Below, piece after piece: positions 7,926 through 16,454 of a stretch of DNA of 64,000 nt (the first letter of the stretch is position 1; every line of letters starts with the position of its first letter). The DNA lies in NCBI GenBank assembly GCA_015061775.1, contig SUVY01000003.1:1-64000 (forward strand), in the 5' to 3' direction. The translations under genes and the position numbers were made by a program. The DNA comes from Lentisphaerota bacterium (lineage in GTDB: Bacteria > Verrucomicrobiota > Lentisphaeria > Victivallales > Victivallaceae). Under the pieces are notes generated by a model. That model searched no databases and was not told the DNA's origin. It saw only the letters and a program-made list of their open reading frames with translations.

Positions 7926-7973
7926 TTTTTATACTCCGGAAAATAAATTGTTGACAAAAAAATACATTTATAT

Positions 7974-8002
7974 AATATAACGCCAAAACTCCGAGCCTGC
8001 AA
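7974..8002 (-). promoter_or_regulatory. lysS promoter
   Basis: On the minus strand TTGCAG (8002-7997), a 17-base spacer and TATATT (7979-7974), about 50 bases before the lysS ATG. Confidence 0.6.
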
Positions 8003-8036
8003 CCGCCAACCCCTCAAAAAACAGTATTTTCTGAGT

Positions 8037-8459
8037 TTATTTTTTGAAAGAAAAGTATTTATGTCCGAAAAAGCTTACCGCAACGACTATTCCTGTGGCA
8101 ATTATGTTGGCAGCAACGGGATTTATGCAGCAGGTTTTAACGAGCAGCCACAGCAGAAACATTCCGGAAAGAGTTCCTGTTCCGTAAACGATATAACACT
8201 TGAAATACTCCTTGATCCAGTTGCCTTTTGTCCTGAATACAAAGAGCTTGTAGCACAAAAAGGCGTTGGTTATCGCAAGGATATTGGCTGGAACGGCAAG
8301 GATCATATAGTGGACACTTTTGCCGAACAGCTGATATAAAACGGAGTATATACCGATTCCGAAAAGGGTGTTCCAAGCTCCTGTGGCAAGATAAGCGAGA
8401 GCCTGATACTGAGTTTCGGACAGATTCCGCAGAACAGGAAATTTTGCCGGATCAATCAA
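8037..8459 (-). CDS. GtrA-family membrane protein
   Basis: 140 residues with four hydrophobic helices. The helix starts YLATGAWNTLFGIGIYSVLY and the end VSFFGHKYFSFKK are typical of GtrA/DPMS-type proteins, which move lipid-linked sugars across the membrane or anchor polyprenyl-sugar synthases. Its start overlaps the end of the upstream glycosyltransferase by 8 bases, so the two are translationally coupled and very likely act together: one makes a polyprenyl-phosphate sugar and the other helps flip it. Last gene of the glycan operon. Confidence 0.85.
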   Translation of the reverse strand: MIDPAKFPVLRNLSETQYQALAYLATGAWNTLFGIGIYSVLYQLFGKSVHYMILAVPANILAITNAFLCYKLFVFRTKGNWIKEYFKCYIVYGTGTLSGMFLLWLLVKTCCINPVAANIIATGIVVAVSFFGHKYFSFKK

Positions 8460-9396
8460 AATTTATTCTCTCTTCTTCGATAACGAGCGGCTTGTTTTTG
8501 ACTTGAGTGTAAATAGCACCGATGTATTCACCGATGATTCCGATGAAAAAGAGCTGAACAGCACCGAGGAAAAACATACCGATAACCAGCGGAGCGAGAC
8601 CGAGGTTGAAGGTATCCCACCAGATGAGTTTGACGATAAGATATGCGATAGCGATAAGCACGCTGACCGCTCCGATAACAAATCCGGAAAAGATTGCCAG
8701 CCTCAACGGAAGTTTTGAGTGGTGCACAAAACCTGTCATCGCCATATCGTAAAGCGTGAAAAAGTTGTTTTTTGTGATGCCGTGTTTTCTTTCCGGCTGC
8801 TTGAAGGAGACTTCTGCTCTCCTGAAACCGATTTCAGAAATCAGTCCCCTGAGATAAGGATACGGCTCGTTGAATTTGCGTATGGCGTTCATAAAGTCGC
8901 GGTCATACAGTCCGTATCCGGTAAAACCGCTAATGATATCTTCGTTTGGAGAGGCTTTTTTGAGCATGTAATAATAGAGTTTTCTGATAGACTCCATTCC
9001 TTGACTGCATTCCGTTTTGTCTCTGACCGCGATAACGACCTTTGCGCCGTTTTCCCACTCCCTGATCAAATCAGCGATAAGTTCCGGAGGGTCTTGCAAA
9101 TCGGTACACATATTTATGACAGCATCGCCGTCGGCAGTTATAAAACCGTTGTACGGACTTCTGATATGTCCGAAGTTTGCCGCGTTGAAAATTGCTTTGA
9201 CCCTCTTGTCTTTTGCGGCGAGAGCGCGTATGACATCGCGTGTTCCATCGGTGGAACAGTTGTCTGAGAACAAAAATTCAAAGTCATATTGCGGAAAATT
9301 TTCCATAACTTTGCAGCAGCGCTCATAAAGTTCCGGAATATTATCCACTTCATTGTAGCAGCCGCCGGAAATAACTATGCGTTTTTTTTCATTCAT
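8452..9396 (-). CDS. Membrane glycosyltransferase family 2 (GtrB/DPM1-like)
   Basis: 314 residues. The N-terminal GT-A domain has the early CYNEVDNIPELYERC segment, the nucleotide site FSDNCSTDGT and the metal-binding CTDLQDPPEL. Two C-terminal transmembrane helices (~230-255 and ~270-295) are typical of GtrB-type polyprenyl-phosphate hexose synthases. Such enzymes load a sugar onto undecaprenyl phosphate on the cytosolic face. Context (overlap with a GtrA gene, downstream of sugar-nucleotide genes) agrees. The donor sugar cannot be read from sequence; the CDP sugar made upstream is possible but GtrB relatives usually use UDP-glucose. Confidence 0.88.
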   Translation of the reverse strand: MNEKKRIVISGGCYNEVDNIPELYERCCKVMENFPQYDFEFLFSDNCSTDGTRDVIRALAAKDKRVKAIFNAANFGHIRSPYNGFITADGDAVINMCTDLQDPPELIADLIREWENGAKVVIAVRDKTECSQGMESIRKLYYYMLKKASPNEDIISGFTGYGLYDRDFMNAIRKFNEPYPYLRGLISEIGFRRAEVSFKQPERKHGITKNNFFTLYDMAMTGFVHHSKLPLRLAIFSGFVIGAVSVLIAIAYLIVKLIWWDTFNLGLAPLVIGMFFLGAVQLFFIGIIGEYIGAIYTQVKNKPLVIEEERINFD

Positions 9397-9399
9397 GAT

Positions 9400-10305
9400 T
9401 TATGCCTGTCCTGAGTTTTGTAAAATAGCCGCGGTTTCAGACAAAAGAGTCTCAATAGAGGTATATCGCGGAGTATAATCTATAATGTTTTGCAGTTTAT
9501 CCGATGCGGAATAATACACATCGGCATTTCCGTTTGGTGAGCAGCAAATATCCGGCGTGTACTCAACTTTCAAGCCGAATTTTTCGGTAAAGTGGCTTAT
9601 GATTTGACTTTTCCTGACCATTTCCGCGCTGCGGACGTCTGCTGCTGTATTTATATCTGATTCTGACGAGCGCAAAATTATCTGAGCCAAATCTTCCGGT
9701 GCCGGGAAATCTCTTGCGATATCGTGCGGAGAGGTCACAAAAGTCGTATCATTTTTTATCGCCGATACCATATCGGTCATAAAGTAACCGGAGTCAAGTT
9801 TTATGTGGCGCGAAAAGAAGGAAAATATCCTTAAATCGAGAATCCTGAGGGAACTCATACTGCGGTGTTTAGCTTCGGCATATATTTTTGAAACAGAGTA
9901 ATAATCTTTGACCTGTATGTTATTGGGATATATTACTCTCGAACTGTTCTCTGTGGACGGATAACCGCTGTCGCGATCGAATACAGCTCCGCTCGAAAAA
10001 TGGATATACCTTGCCTCAGGAGAGCATCGCTTTATGGACTCTAAGGCAAGGTTGTCGAATTCTTCAAGCACAGAAAACCAAAGAGACGGATCATTCCTCA
10101 CAATATTGGGAGTGCCCGCGCCGATGCAGTTTATCAGTATATCACAAGGCGTCCGTGACAGTTGAGAAAAATCGCTTTCGATGCGGGCGTCCAATCCCTT
10201 GAGTTTTTCTGTATTTCTTGCAAACAAAGTCAAATCATGTTCCGAAAAGAACGGAATGATCGCGCTTGCTATATGCGAAGTTGCACCGCAGATAACAATT
10301 CTCAT
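9400..10305 (-). CDS. NAD(P)-dependent sugar epimerase/reductase (extended SDR)
   Basis: 301 residues. The Rossmann start is MRIVICGATSHIASAIIPFF (GxxSHIA instead of the usual GxxGFIG), and the catalytic pair is in YSVSKIYAE (Tyr and Lys), with an upstream Ser in HFSSGAVFDR. Length and position match the reductase step of CDP-dideoxy sugar pathways (CDP-abequose synthase or YerF-like), so it may reduce the 4-keto or side-chain carbonyl made by the upstream thiamine enzyme. That role is inference. Four bases separate it from the radical SAM gene. Confidence 0.8.
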   Translation of the reverse strand: MRIVICGATSHIASAIIPFFSEHDLTLFARNTEKLKGLDARIESDFSQLSRTPCDILINCIGAGTPNIVRNDPSLWFSVLEEFDNLALESIKRCSPEARYIHFSSGAVFDRDSGYPSTENSSRVIYPNNIQVKDYYSVSKIYAEAKHRSMSSLRILDLRIFSFFSRHIKLDSGYFMTDMVSAIKNDTTFVTSPHDIARDFPAPEDLAQIILRSSESDINTAADVRSAEMVRKSQIISHFTEKFGLKVEYTPDICCSPNGNADVYYSASDKLQNIIDYTPRYTSIETLLSETAAILQNSGQA

Positions 10306-10309
10306 AAAG

Positions 10310-11374
10310 TTACTTTCTGATCATGTCATTCTCGGTGAAAATTTCGTCCATCGGTACCGGAAGTTCCTTTGAATATGTGGGAACGATGTATTTGTCGATG
10401 AACGGACGGCTCTCAGCGATAAGACATGTGTTGACGTGTTTTCCGAACCACTTGATGTTCATTCCTCGATCGATGATGTCCTTGAGAGGCTCTTCAAAAA
10501 CATTTCCGATAGAGACATGGATGTAGGGACACGGCATAACGTCTCCATATTTGGTGACGGAGATCATACGTTTCATTGCGATACATCCGAGGTCGAGACC
10601 GTAAGACGGAGTGAGGTGAGTGAACACATCATACTTTTTCTCGAGCACGTTCCGCATATAATCCATATCCTCTTTTGTGACGAGCATATCAAATTTGCCT
10701 TCCCATGAACCGACCGGTTTGGCGTAGGTGACAAATGTTCCGACTCCTTTTGATTTTGCGAATTCGAGGTATTCGATGAATTCTTCTGAGTGGATTCTCT
10801 GATGGGTGACGACAGTTGAGAGGATGATGTTCAATCCGGCTTTCTGGCAGGCGTCAATGGCGCGCATAGCTCTTTCGTGACTTCCGGCGCGGCGGCGGAA
10901 TTCATCATGTTCCTGCGCATCAAGGCTGTCGAGACTCAACTGGATTTTGTCAACGCCGATGCTCTTGAGGTGGCGTGCTTTCTCATCATCGAGAAGCCAT
11001 CCGTTGGAGTCGCTTACAATGTAGAAACGGCTGGGGTCGATTGCTTCGACAAGTTTGTCGAAATCAGGGAAAACCAGCGGCTCACCTCCGGTGATGACGA
11101 AGTTGGCGAGTCCCAGCTCATCTGCCTGACGGCAGAAATCGCGCACATCGTCAAGGGTGAATGTACGTCCTTCCTTTTTTCCCTGGAAACGTTTTACCGA
11201 GCAGTGCTGGCAGCGGAGATTGCAGGTATAGTCGTATTGAAACTGGATGATGGCTATGCTTTCACCGCGTTTGACTTTTTCCTCAAAGTTCATGACCTTT
11301 TCATAAACGCGGGGTTTCTGCTCTTTGAGATAGTTGCGTCTTGATTGTTCGACGCTATTGAGTTCGTTGCTCAT
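10310..11374 (-). CDS. Radical SAM enzyme with twitch/SPASM-like C-terminus
   Basis: 354 residues. The [4Fe-4S]-SAM motif is CNLRCQHC (CxxxCxxC) at ~52-59, followed by TGGEPLVFPDF and the barrel strand IQLSLDSLDA. After ~250 there are further cysteines (LGC, MPCPY, NTC) with the GDVMPCPYIHVSIGN pattern of a half-SPASM (twitch) auxiliary cluster site. The family includes sugar-modifying enzymes and peptide maturases; no precursor-peptide gene is visible and it is buried in a glycan operon, so a nucleotide-sugar or glycan substrate is inferred. The ribosome binding site AAGGA lies inside the preceding gene. Confidence 0.85.
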   Translation of the reverse strand: MSNELNSVEQSRRNYLKEQKPRVYEKVMNFEEKVKRGESIAIIQFQYDYTCNLRCQHCSVKRFQGKKEGRTFTLDDVRDFCRQADELGLANFVITGGEPLVFPDFDKLVEAIDPSRFYIVSDSNGWLLDDEKARHLKSIGVDKIQLSLDSLDAQEHDEFRRRAGSHERAMRAIDACQKAGLNIILSTVVTHQRIHSEEFIEYLEFAKSKGVGTFVTYAKPVGSWEGKFDMLVTKEDMDYMRNVLEKKYDVFTHLTPSYGLDLGCIAMKRMISVTKYGDVMPCPYIHVSIGNVFEEPLKDIIDRGMNIKWFGKHVNTCLIAESRPFIDKYIVPTYSKELPVPMDEIFTENDMIRK

Positions 11375-11376
11375 GA

Positions 11377-11874
11377 TTAGAGTCCTTTCTTGAAATATTT
11401 TCTGTAATAATTATGATATATCAGTAAATCATCCGGAGCTTGAGCGAACCAACGGAATTGCCCGGCTGAGGGCTTTCCCTGTTTTGAGTGCAGCTCATTT
11501 GGCGGAAGTGATGTCAATGTTGTTTCATACAGGAAAGAGATGAAGTGAGATCGTTCTTTGAGTTCCGGAAAAATAAACTCTTTTACTTCAATGGGAGTAT
11601 CAGAAAAAACAGCGGTACATGATAACTCTTTTTCTACCGTTTTTTGTAATCTCTGCTGGATGGTTTCCTGTACCCGGATAATGCTTCCCGGGATGTGCCA
11701 TCCTCCTCCGAGATCATCTCTCCAAGTGAGCAGAATATTTTCCGAATCATCTTTTATAAGCAGATCGACATTGACCATTGGAGTCAGGGTCGTGACAAAA
11801 CTGAAAACCTCTTCCGGCAGTCCTTTTCGCGGATCGGAGATATGCTTTTTTATGGAAGATATCGCTGATTTCAT
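11377..11874 (-). CDS. Nudix-fold protein, GDP-mannose mannosyl hydrolase-like
   Basis: 165 residues. The start PEEVFSFVTTLTPMVNVDLL and the Nudix segment GGGWHIPGS...RVQETIQQ...KTVEKEL resemble GDP-mannose mannosyl hydrolases (Gmm). As in Gmm, the REUXEE core is broken: here it reads KTVEKE, so the usual pyrophosphatase glutamates are largely missing. Gmm enzymes hydrolyse the glycosidic bond of GDP-mannose instead of the pyrophosphate. Its ATG overlaps the stop of the methyltransferase gene (ATGA), showing coupling. It could clear a sugar nucleotide or be catalytically altered. Confidence 0.75.
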   Translation of the reverse strand: MKSAISSIKKHISDPRKGLPEEVFSFVTTLTPMVNVDLLIKDDSENILLTWRDDLGGGWHIPGSIIRVQETIQQRLQKTVEKELSCTAVFSDTPIEVKEFIFPELKERSHFISFLYETTLTSLPPNELHSKQGKPSAGQFRWFAQAPDDLLIYHNYYRKYFKKGL

Positions 11875-13001
11875 AATAACTCAACCCCATCTTCCCGCAG
11901 TATTGCGACGTCAAATTTGTTTTTGAATTTTTCTTTTACGGTGTTTGCCACTTCGTCAGAGTATCCCCCGCAGGAGATGATCACAGCGTCAGCGTCAGTC
12001 TTTGAGAGTTCTTCAGGGGATACAATAGGAATATGTGTAACGAAGGTGAAATGTCCCTGTTTGTCCGGAGACGAATCAACAACAAAACAAATTTCCTTTT
12101 CTGACAGATTTGCTAAAGCGAGAGTCGTTAAAGCCTGATGACCTGCTCCCCACCAGATGGTTTTACGGTGGCGTGATATAAAATGTTTGAGATCTGCAGT
12201 TATTTTTTCTCCGCGTCCAGCAAAGCCTCTGAGGTTGGGATTGGGTCTTTTGATGACTTCTGCTGAAATGATATAGTTGTGCCAAACACAGCAAATGTTT
12301 TTTACATCGAATCCGTTGAGTTCAAGGGTGTTTTTCAGAGACTGTTCTGTGAAATAACAGATGTGTTCGGTACTGAATTCTGTTATAAGGCAGTTTTTCT
12401 GTATCATATCAAAGTTGGGAACTTCGACGATACCGGCTGCCCCCTCTTTAAGGTTGTTTCTGACGCCTCTGAGGAAAGCGGGAATATCCGGAATATGCTC
12501 AAGATAATTCAAGATGAAAAATCCGTCATATAGTTTGTTTGAAATTTTTTCATCACCGTTTTCAAAATATCCGCGGACAGCACTTAGCTTTTTGGCATGA
12601 CAGGCTTGCACATTGGTATCGCTGTATTCATAACCTGTGACGCTTGCTCCGGCATGCTGCATTATTTCGAGATACTCACCTTTTCCGCACCCGGCCTCGA
12701 AGATATCTTTGCCTGCAAGACCGTATTTTGCCAGGAACGAAGAGAATTGTTCAAGGCGGAATTTTCTCATTTCCGCCGACACGCCGGATGCTCTGATGAC
12801 CTCTTTGAAGTAATTTACCGGGGCAAGATCGTGCTGAACAACTCCGCATCCTGAGCAGCAGTACAGCGCAAGGTCAACGGGTTTGTCTGCAGCGAGCTCC
12901 TTCTGAGTTGAAGGCATAAACTGCGCCGCTGCTGGAACATTTTTCAATTCCAGCAGTTTTTCACTCAGGGGTGCTTTACAAATCCGGCAAACTTTTTTCA
13001 T
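11871..13001 (-). CDS. SAM-dependent sugar C-methyltransferase-like protein
   Basis: 376 residues in three parts, like the NovU/TylC3 family of nucleotide-sugar C-methyltransferases. An N-terminal zinc-binding domain has CRICK near residue 5 and CCSGCGVVQ near 50. The SAM domain contains DIFEAGCGKGEYLEIM (~100) and a FILNYLEHIPD segment. The C-terminal domain has IWWGAGHQALT, the Rossmann-like unit of these enzymes. Known members methylate C3 or C5 of keto-sugar nucleotides. Its place between the thiamine enzyme and Nudix genes supports a sugar substrate. Confidence 0.8.
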   Translation of the reverse strand: MKKVCRICKAPLSEKLLELKNVPAAAQFMPSTQKELAADKPVDLALYCCSGCGVVQHDLAPVNYFKEVIRASGVSAEMRKFRLEQFSSFLAKYGLAGKDIFEAGCGKGEYLEIMQHAGASVTGYEYSDTNVQACHAKKLSAVRGYFENGDEKISNKLYDGFFILNYLEHIPDIPAFLRGVRNNLKEGAAGIVEVPNFDMIQKNCLITEFSTEHICYFTEQSLKNTLELNGFDVKNICCVWHNYIISAEVIKRPNPNLRGFAGRGEKITADLKHFISRHRKTIWWGAGHQALTTLALANLSEKEICFVVDSSPDKQGHFTFVTHIPIVSPEELSKTDADAVIISCGGYSDEVANTVKEKFKNKFDVAILREDGVELL

Positions 13002-13005
13002 AGTA

Positions 13006-14790
13006 TCAAAATTTCATGTTTTGGGCAAATTCATCTTCCGGAAGGAACGGCGCAAGGTTTTCCATCGGCAGGGAAACCATACTTCCGTCAGGAAGAGCTT
13101 TTGAACTCAGATGCGGAGCAGTTCCTACATTCTGATCGAGGATAACTTCGCAAAGTACCGTTCCCGGAGTATCAAGTACACTCTGTATCTGCTCCGCCAG
13201 ATTTTGGGGAGATGATATTTTTTTATATCTCAAGTCAAATCCATAACAGAGTCTTTCAAAATCCGGAATAGACATTCCGCTGTCCGGATCACAGGCAACA
13301 AAATTGCCGTTGAACCGACCTCTCTGCATATTGCGGATCGATCCGTATCCGTTGTTGTTGAGAACAAATAGTTTTATCGGAAGATCGAGGCGTTTAAGCG
13401 TTTGCAGTTCCTGTATGTTGTGCATCATTCCACCGTCGCCGATAATTCCGATTGTGCGTTTTTTGCCGTGGGCGATACATCCTCCGATGAGAGCAGGCAG
13501 ACCAAAACCCATTGAACCGAGTCCGGGAGTGTTATGTATCCTTACACCTTTTTTCACCGGAACCGCCTGCATGGTGACTTCGGCGCAAGCTCCGGAACTT
13601 CCGGGGATCAGCAGGTCGCCATTTTCGAGACACCTGCCGACCGTATCAACCAGCTGATACAAGTTGACCATCTCTCTTTTTGAATCGAGCAGCTCTGCCG
13701 ACACGGGCGGATAACGTTTTATCCACTCTTTGCAGCGGTCAAGGAACTCTTTGCTGTTCAGCGGACAAGATGCCTTTTCGAGCATCGCGTCAATGAATTT
13801 TCCGGCGTCGAGGGCAAAACCCTTCAGGCACGGAGTATCGAGTTTTTCAAATTCACTCCGGTCGATATCGACCATGAATTTTTTAGCGTTGGGAGCGAAA
13901 TGAGGAGCGTTGAAGCCAGTTTGACAGAGGTCAAGTCTGGTTCCAAGTATAAGCAGCACATCGCAGGTCTGCTGGGCGAAATTTGCTCCGCGTTGGCCAA
14001 TGATGCCGGGGCGTCCGATGTAGAGCGGATGGTCTTCTTCCATAAAATCGGCAGCTTTCCAGCTGAGTGCGGTAGGAAGTTGCAGTTTTTCAACGAGAGC
14101 AAGGAATTTTTCGATGGCATTACATGCCCTGATACCGTTTCCCGCATAGACCAGCGGACGTTTGGCGTTTTTCAGAGCTTCCAGCACTTCACCTGCCGCC
14201 GCAGAGCAGTCCGGCTCATCCTGTATTTCCGGAACAAATCCATCAAGCAGTTCGGGATCGATAGTCGCGCCCTGAACATCGAGCGGGATGTCCAGCCATA
14301 CCGGACCGCGTCTGCCGTTGGTTGCGATCCATAGAGCCTTTTCCAGTTCGTAACGCACTTTTTCCGGAGAGGTTATGCAAACAGAATACTTTGTCACCGG
14401 TTTGGCGATAGAGGCAGTATCGACTTCCTGAATACCCATCTGCCGCACGTGAAAGTCGTGCATAAGTTCAGTTGTTTTAGCCTGACCTGACAGAACGAGC
14501 ATCGGAGTTGAGTCGATCCATGCTCCTGCGACGCCGGTAACAGCATTTGTACTGCCGGGACCTGCGGTTACGAGAGTTACTCCGAGACTGTTTCGGTTCT
14601 GGGCGTAAGCTTCTGCTGCGATTGCCGCAGCTTGTTCATGCAGACAGCAGACATAGTCGATCTTCTCAGATTTTCCGAGAGAGTCAACGAGGTGCATACA
14701 TCCTCCGCCGGGGAGCATGAATACTGTATCGACGGCGTATTTATCCGCAAGAACTTCAAATATATAGTCTGAAACTTTTATCTGACTCAT
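13006..14790 (-). CDS. Thiamine-diphosphate enzyme, acetolactate synthase-like (possible YerE-type two-carbon transferase)
   Basis: 594 residues with the three-domain layout of the acetolactate synthase family. The activating Glu is in CCLHEQAAAIAAEAYA (~50), and the ThDP-binding motif runs from GDGGMMHN to VLNNNGYGS (~440-475). A true acetolactate synthase would normally sit with ilv genes; here it is in a CDP-dideoxyhexose cluster. YerE, of this family, adds the two-carbon unit of pyruvate to CDP-4-keto-3,6-dideoxyglucose in yersiniose synthesis, which fits rfbF, rfbG and rfbH upstream. The YerE role is inference. AAGGA nine bases before the ATG supports the start. Confidence 0.75.
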   Translation of the reverse strand: MSQIKVSDYIFEVLADKYAVDTVFMLPGGGCMHLVDSLGKSEKIDYVCCLHEQAAAIAAEAYAQNRNSLGVTLVTAGPGSTNAVTGVAGAWIDSTPMLVLSGQAKTTELMHDFHVRQMGIQEVDTASIAKPVTKYSVCITSPEKVRYELEKALWIATNGRRGPVWLDIPLDVQGATIDPELLDGFVPEIQDEPDCSAAAGEVLEALKNAKRPLVYAGNGIRACNAIEKFLALVEKLQLPTALSWKAADFMEEDHPLYIGRPGIIGQRGANFAQQTCDVLLILGTRLDLCQTGFNAPHFAPNAKKFMVDIDRSEFEKLDTPCLKGFALDAGKFIDAMLEKASCPLNSKEFLDRCKEWIKRYPPVSAELLDSKREMVNLYQLVDTVGRCLENGDLLIPGSSGACAEVTMQAVPVKKGVRIHNTPGLGSMGFGLPALIGGCIAHGKKRTIGIIGDGGMMHNIQELQTLKRLDLPIKLFVLNNNGYGSIRNMQRGRFNGNFVACDPDSGMSIPDFERLCYGFDLRYKKISSPQNLAEQIQSVLDTPGTVLCEVILDQNVGTAPHLSSKALPDGSMVSLPMENLAPFLPEDEFAQNMKF

Positions 14791-14802
14791 TTTCTGTGTC
14801 CT

Positions 14803-16347
14803 TCACTTTATAGCTTTTCCGCCGTCTTTCAGCCATTCGGAGTAAAAAGTCATATAGGTTTTCCGCTGTTCGACAGGCTGGATATTTTCGTCTGCATAGA
14901 AGGAGTCGTTTTTGTAGTGAGTTGTCGAAATCTCTTCCATCACAGCGCCCGTGGAACTGCTGAATGAGTGAGCAACTCCTCTTTCGACGACGATGAGGTC
15001 GCCGGTGTTGCATGTTTTCTTTACTCCGTCAAGCTCAATATCGAGAGTTCCGTAGAGCACATGGAAAGTCTCTTCTTTCTGCTTGTGAGTATGGCATGGA
15101 TTATACTGCCCCGGAAGCAGAGCGATGATTTTTTTGCAGTACTCTCTGTTTACGCAAGTGATTATCGCGCATCCGCACTCGTGGAATTTGTCAATTCCGT
15201 AGTGGTGAGAGAGTTCAAGGTTCATCCGGTTCATCAGAGGAACGGCGGACTTGGTCAGCAAATCACCGAGTTCGCGGATGATTTCCAGAACGGCAGAACG
15301 GCAGTTTGTGGTTATGGTGTTGCTCCATTTGACCGGAGCTCCGGGAGCCATATCCTCATTTGCGGTAATCGAGAGATATTTGGATAGATCATTTGCCCTG
15401 AGCTGACCATCTGTTCCCGGAATAGCGAAGAACAGATTGTCTGCAGAGATTTTTTCGCCTTTTTTGACGGCATTTTTTACGAAAACACCGCGTTTAAGTC
15501 CCTGGAGATCACTTTTTTCTTTGTCGGATATTCCGCGTCTGCAACCAGATACTCCACACATGACTTTTGCTTTTGCGGCAGCTGAAAGCCACTTCTCGGT
15601 CTGATCCGGAGTTGAACTGTATGCGTTGATTTTATATTCTTCTGTCGGCAGCGCGACATGGCGTTCAAGTATGGCTGCACCTTTGGCTACTGCGATGGTA
15701 ACGGCGGTAAGATTATCGGGATCTTCGTGGGTGGAAAAACCGACAGTTATTCCGGGATATGCGGATTTGAAATAATCTATCTGGTTCATTTCCAGAGTTT
15801 CGTCTGCAGTTGGATATTCTCCGACGCAGTGCATAAGAGCAAACGGGATTTGCCGGTGTTCAAAGAATGAGACAACATTGCAGATATCGTCGAGTTCAGC
15901 ACCCGCTGTGGAAATTATTACCGGAAGTCCTGCCGCTGCGGCTTTTTCCAACAGCGGCCAATCGGTAAAGGAGCAGCTGGCGATTTTAAGGAAATCGAAT
16001 TTGTGTTTCACCACTCGGTCAACCGATACCTCATCAAACGGAGTGCAGGCAGTAAGCAATCCGCACTCATCAGCATACTCTTTCATCGCAACGAAAGCCT
16101 CTTCGGGGAGGGCTGTTTCGGAAAAACGCTTGATGTATTTTAGATCAAACCGCTCTTTGTACTCAGGATGGATGAACGTCGGAATATCCCGGTATTGAAA
16201 TTTTATGGCGCATTTGAATTGCGGAAATTTTTTTGCTATTTCAGCATACGCCCGGATAAGTTTTTTCCCGTGTTCGACATCTCCGAAATGGTTGTTAGCC
16301 ATTTCAAAAATGATCAGATTTTCAAATATATCGTTAAAGTTGCTCAT
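14803..16347 (-). CDS. NeuB-family sialic acid synthase-like protein with C-terminal cupin
   Basis: 514 residues from the ATG at 16347, chosen because AGGAGGAA lies seven bases upstream; an ATG ten codons earlier lacks a site. The N-terminal barrel has IIFEMANNHFGD, KFQYRD, CTPFDEVSVD, KIASCSFTDWPLLE and HCVGEYPT, as in NeuB, which condenses PEP with an N-acyl sugar. A SAF-like domain follows (~270-340: KRGVFVKNAVKKGEKIS), then a cupin at ~390-480 (PCHTHKQKEETFHVLYGTLD). Cupin fusions are not standard for NeuB, so the product may be a non-standard nonulosonate or related acid. First gene of the second glycan transcription unit. Confidence 0.82.
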   Translation of the reverse strand: MSNFNDIFENLIIFEMANNHFGDVEHGKKLIRAYAEIAKKFPQFKCAIKFQYRDIPTFIHPEYKERFDLKYIKRFSETALPEEAFVAMKEYADECGLLTACTPFDEVSVDRVVKHKFDFLKIASCSFTDWPLLEKAAAAGLPVIISTAGAELDDICNVVSFFEHRQIPFALMHCVGEYPTADETLEMNQIDYFKSAYPGITVGFSTHEDPDNLTAVTIAVAKGAAILERHVALPTEEYKINAYSSTPDQTEKWLSAAAKAKVMCGVSGCRRGISDKEKSDLQGLKRGVFVKNAVKKGEKISADNLFFAIPGTDGQLRANDLSKYLSITANEDMAPGAPVKWSNTITTNCRSAVLEIIRELGDLLTKSAVPLMNRMNLELSHHYGIDKFHECGCAIITCVNREYCKKIIALLPGQYNPCHTHKQKEETFHVLYGTLDIELDGVKKTCNTGDLIVVERGVAHSFSSSTGAVMEEISTTHYKNDSFYADENIQPVEQRKTYMTFYSEWLKDGGKAIK

Positions 16348-16393
16348 AACAGTTCCTCCTGCATAAACGACAAGCAATAATCTTACCGATGAT

Positions 16394-16422
16394 AATATAG
16401 CTCAGAGTAGGACGTATTGCAA
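16394..16422 (-). promoter_or_regulatory. Promoter of the NeuB-to-GtrA glycan operon
   Basis: On the minus strand TTGCAA (16422-16417), a 17-base spacer and TATATT (16399-16394), in the 107-base gap after rfbH. Start ~40 bases before the NeuB-like gene. Confidence 0.6.
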
Positions 16423-16454
16423 ATTTTAACGGCTATTTTAATGTGTTTTTGTAT

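Noticed and set aside
13006-14790. Ordinary acetolactate synthase for branched-chain amino acids
   Set aside because: No ilvN, ilvC or leu genes are near; all neighbours are sugar-nucleotide genes, so a YerE-like role is preferred, although not proven.
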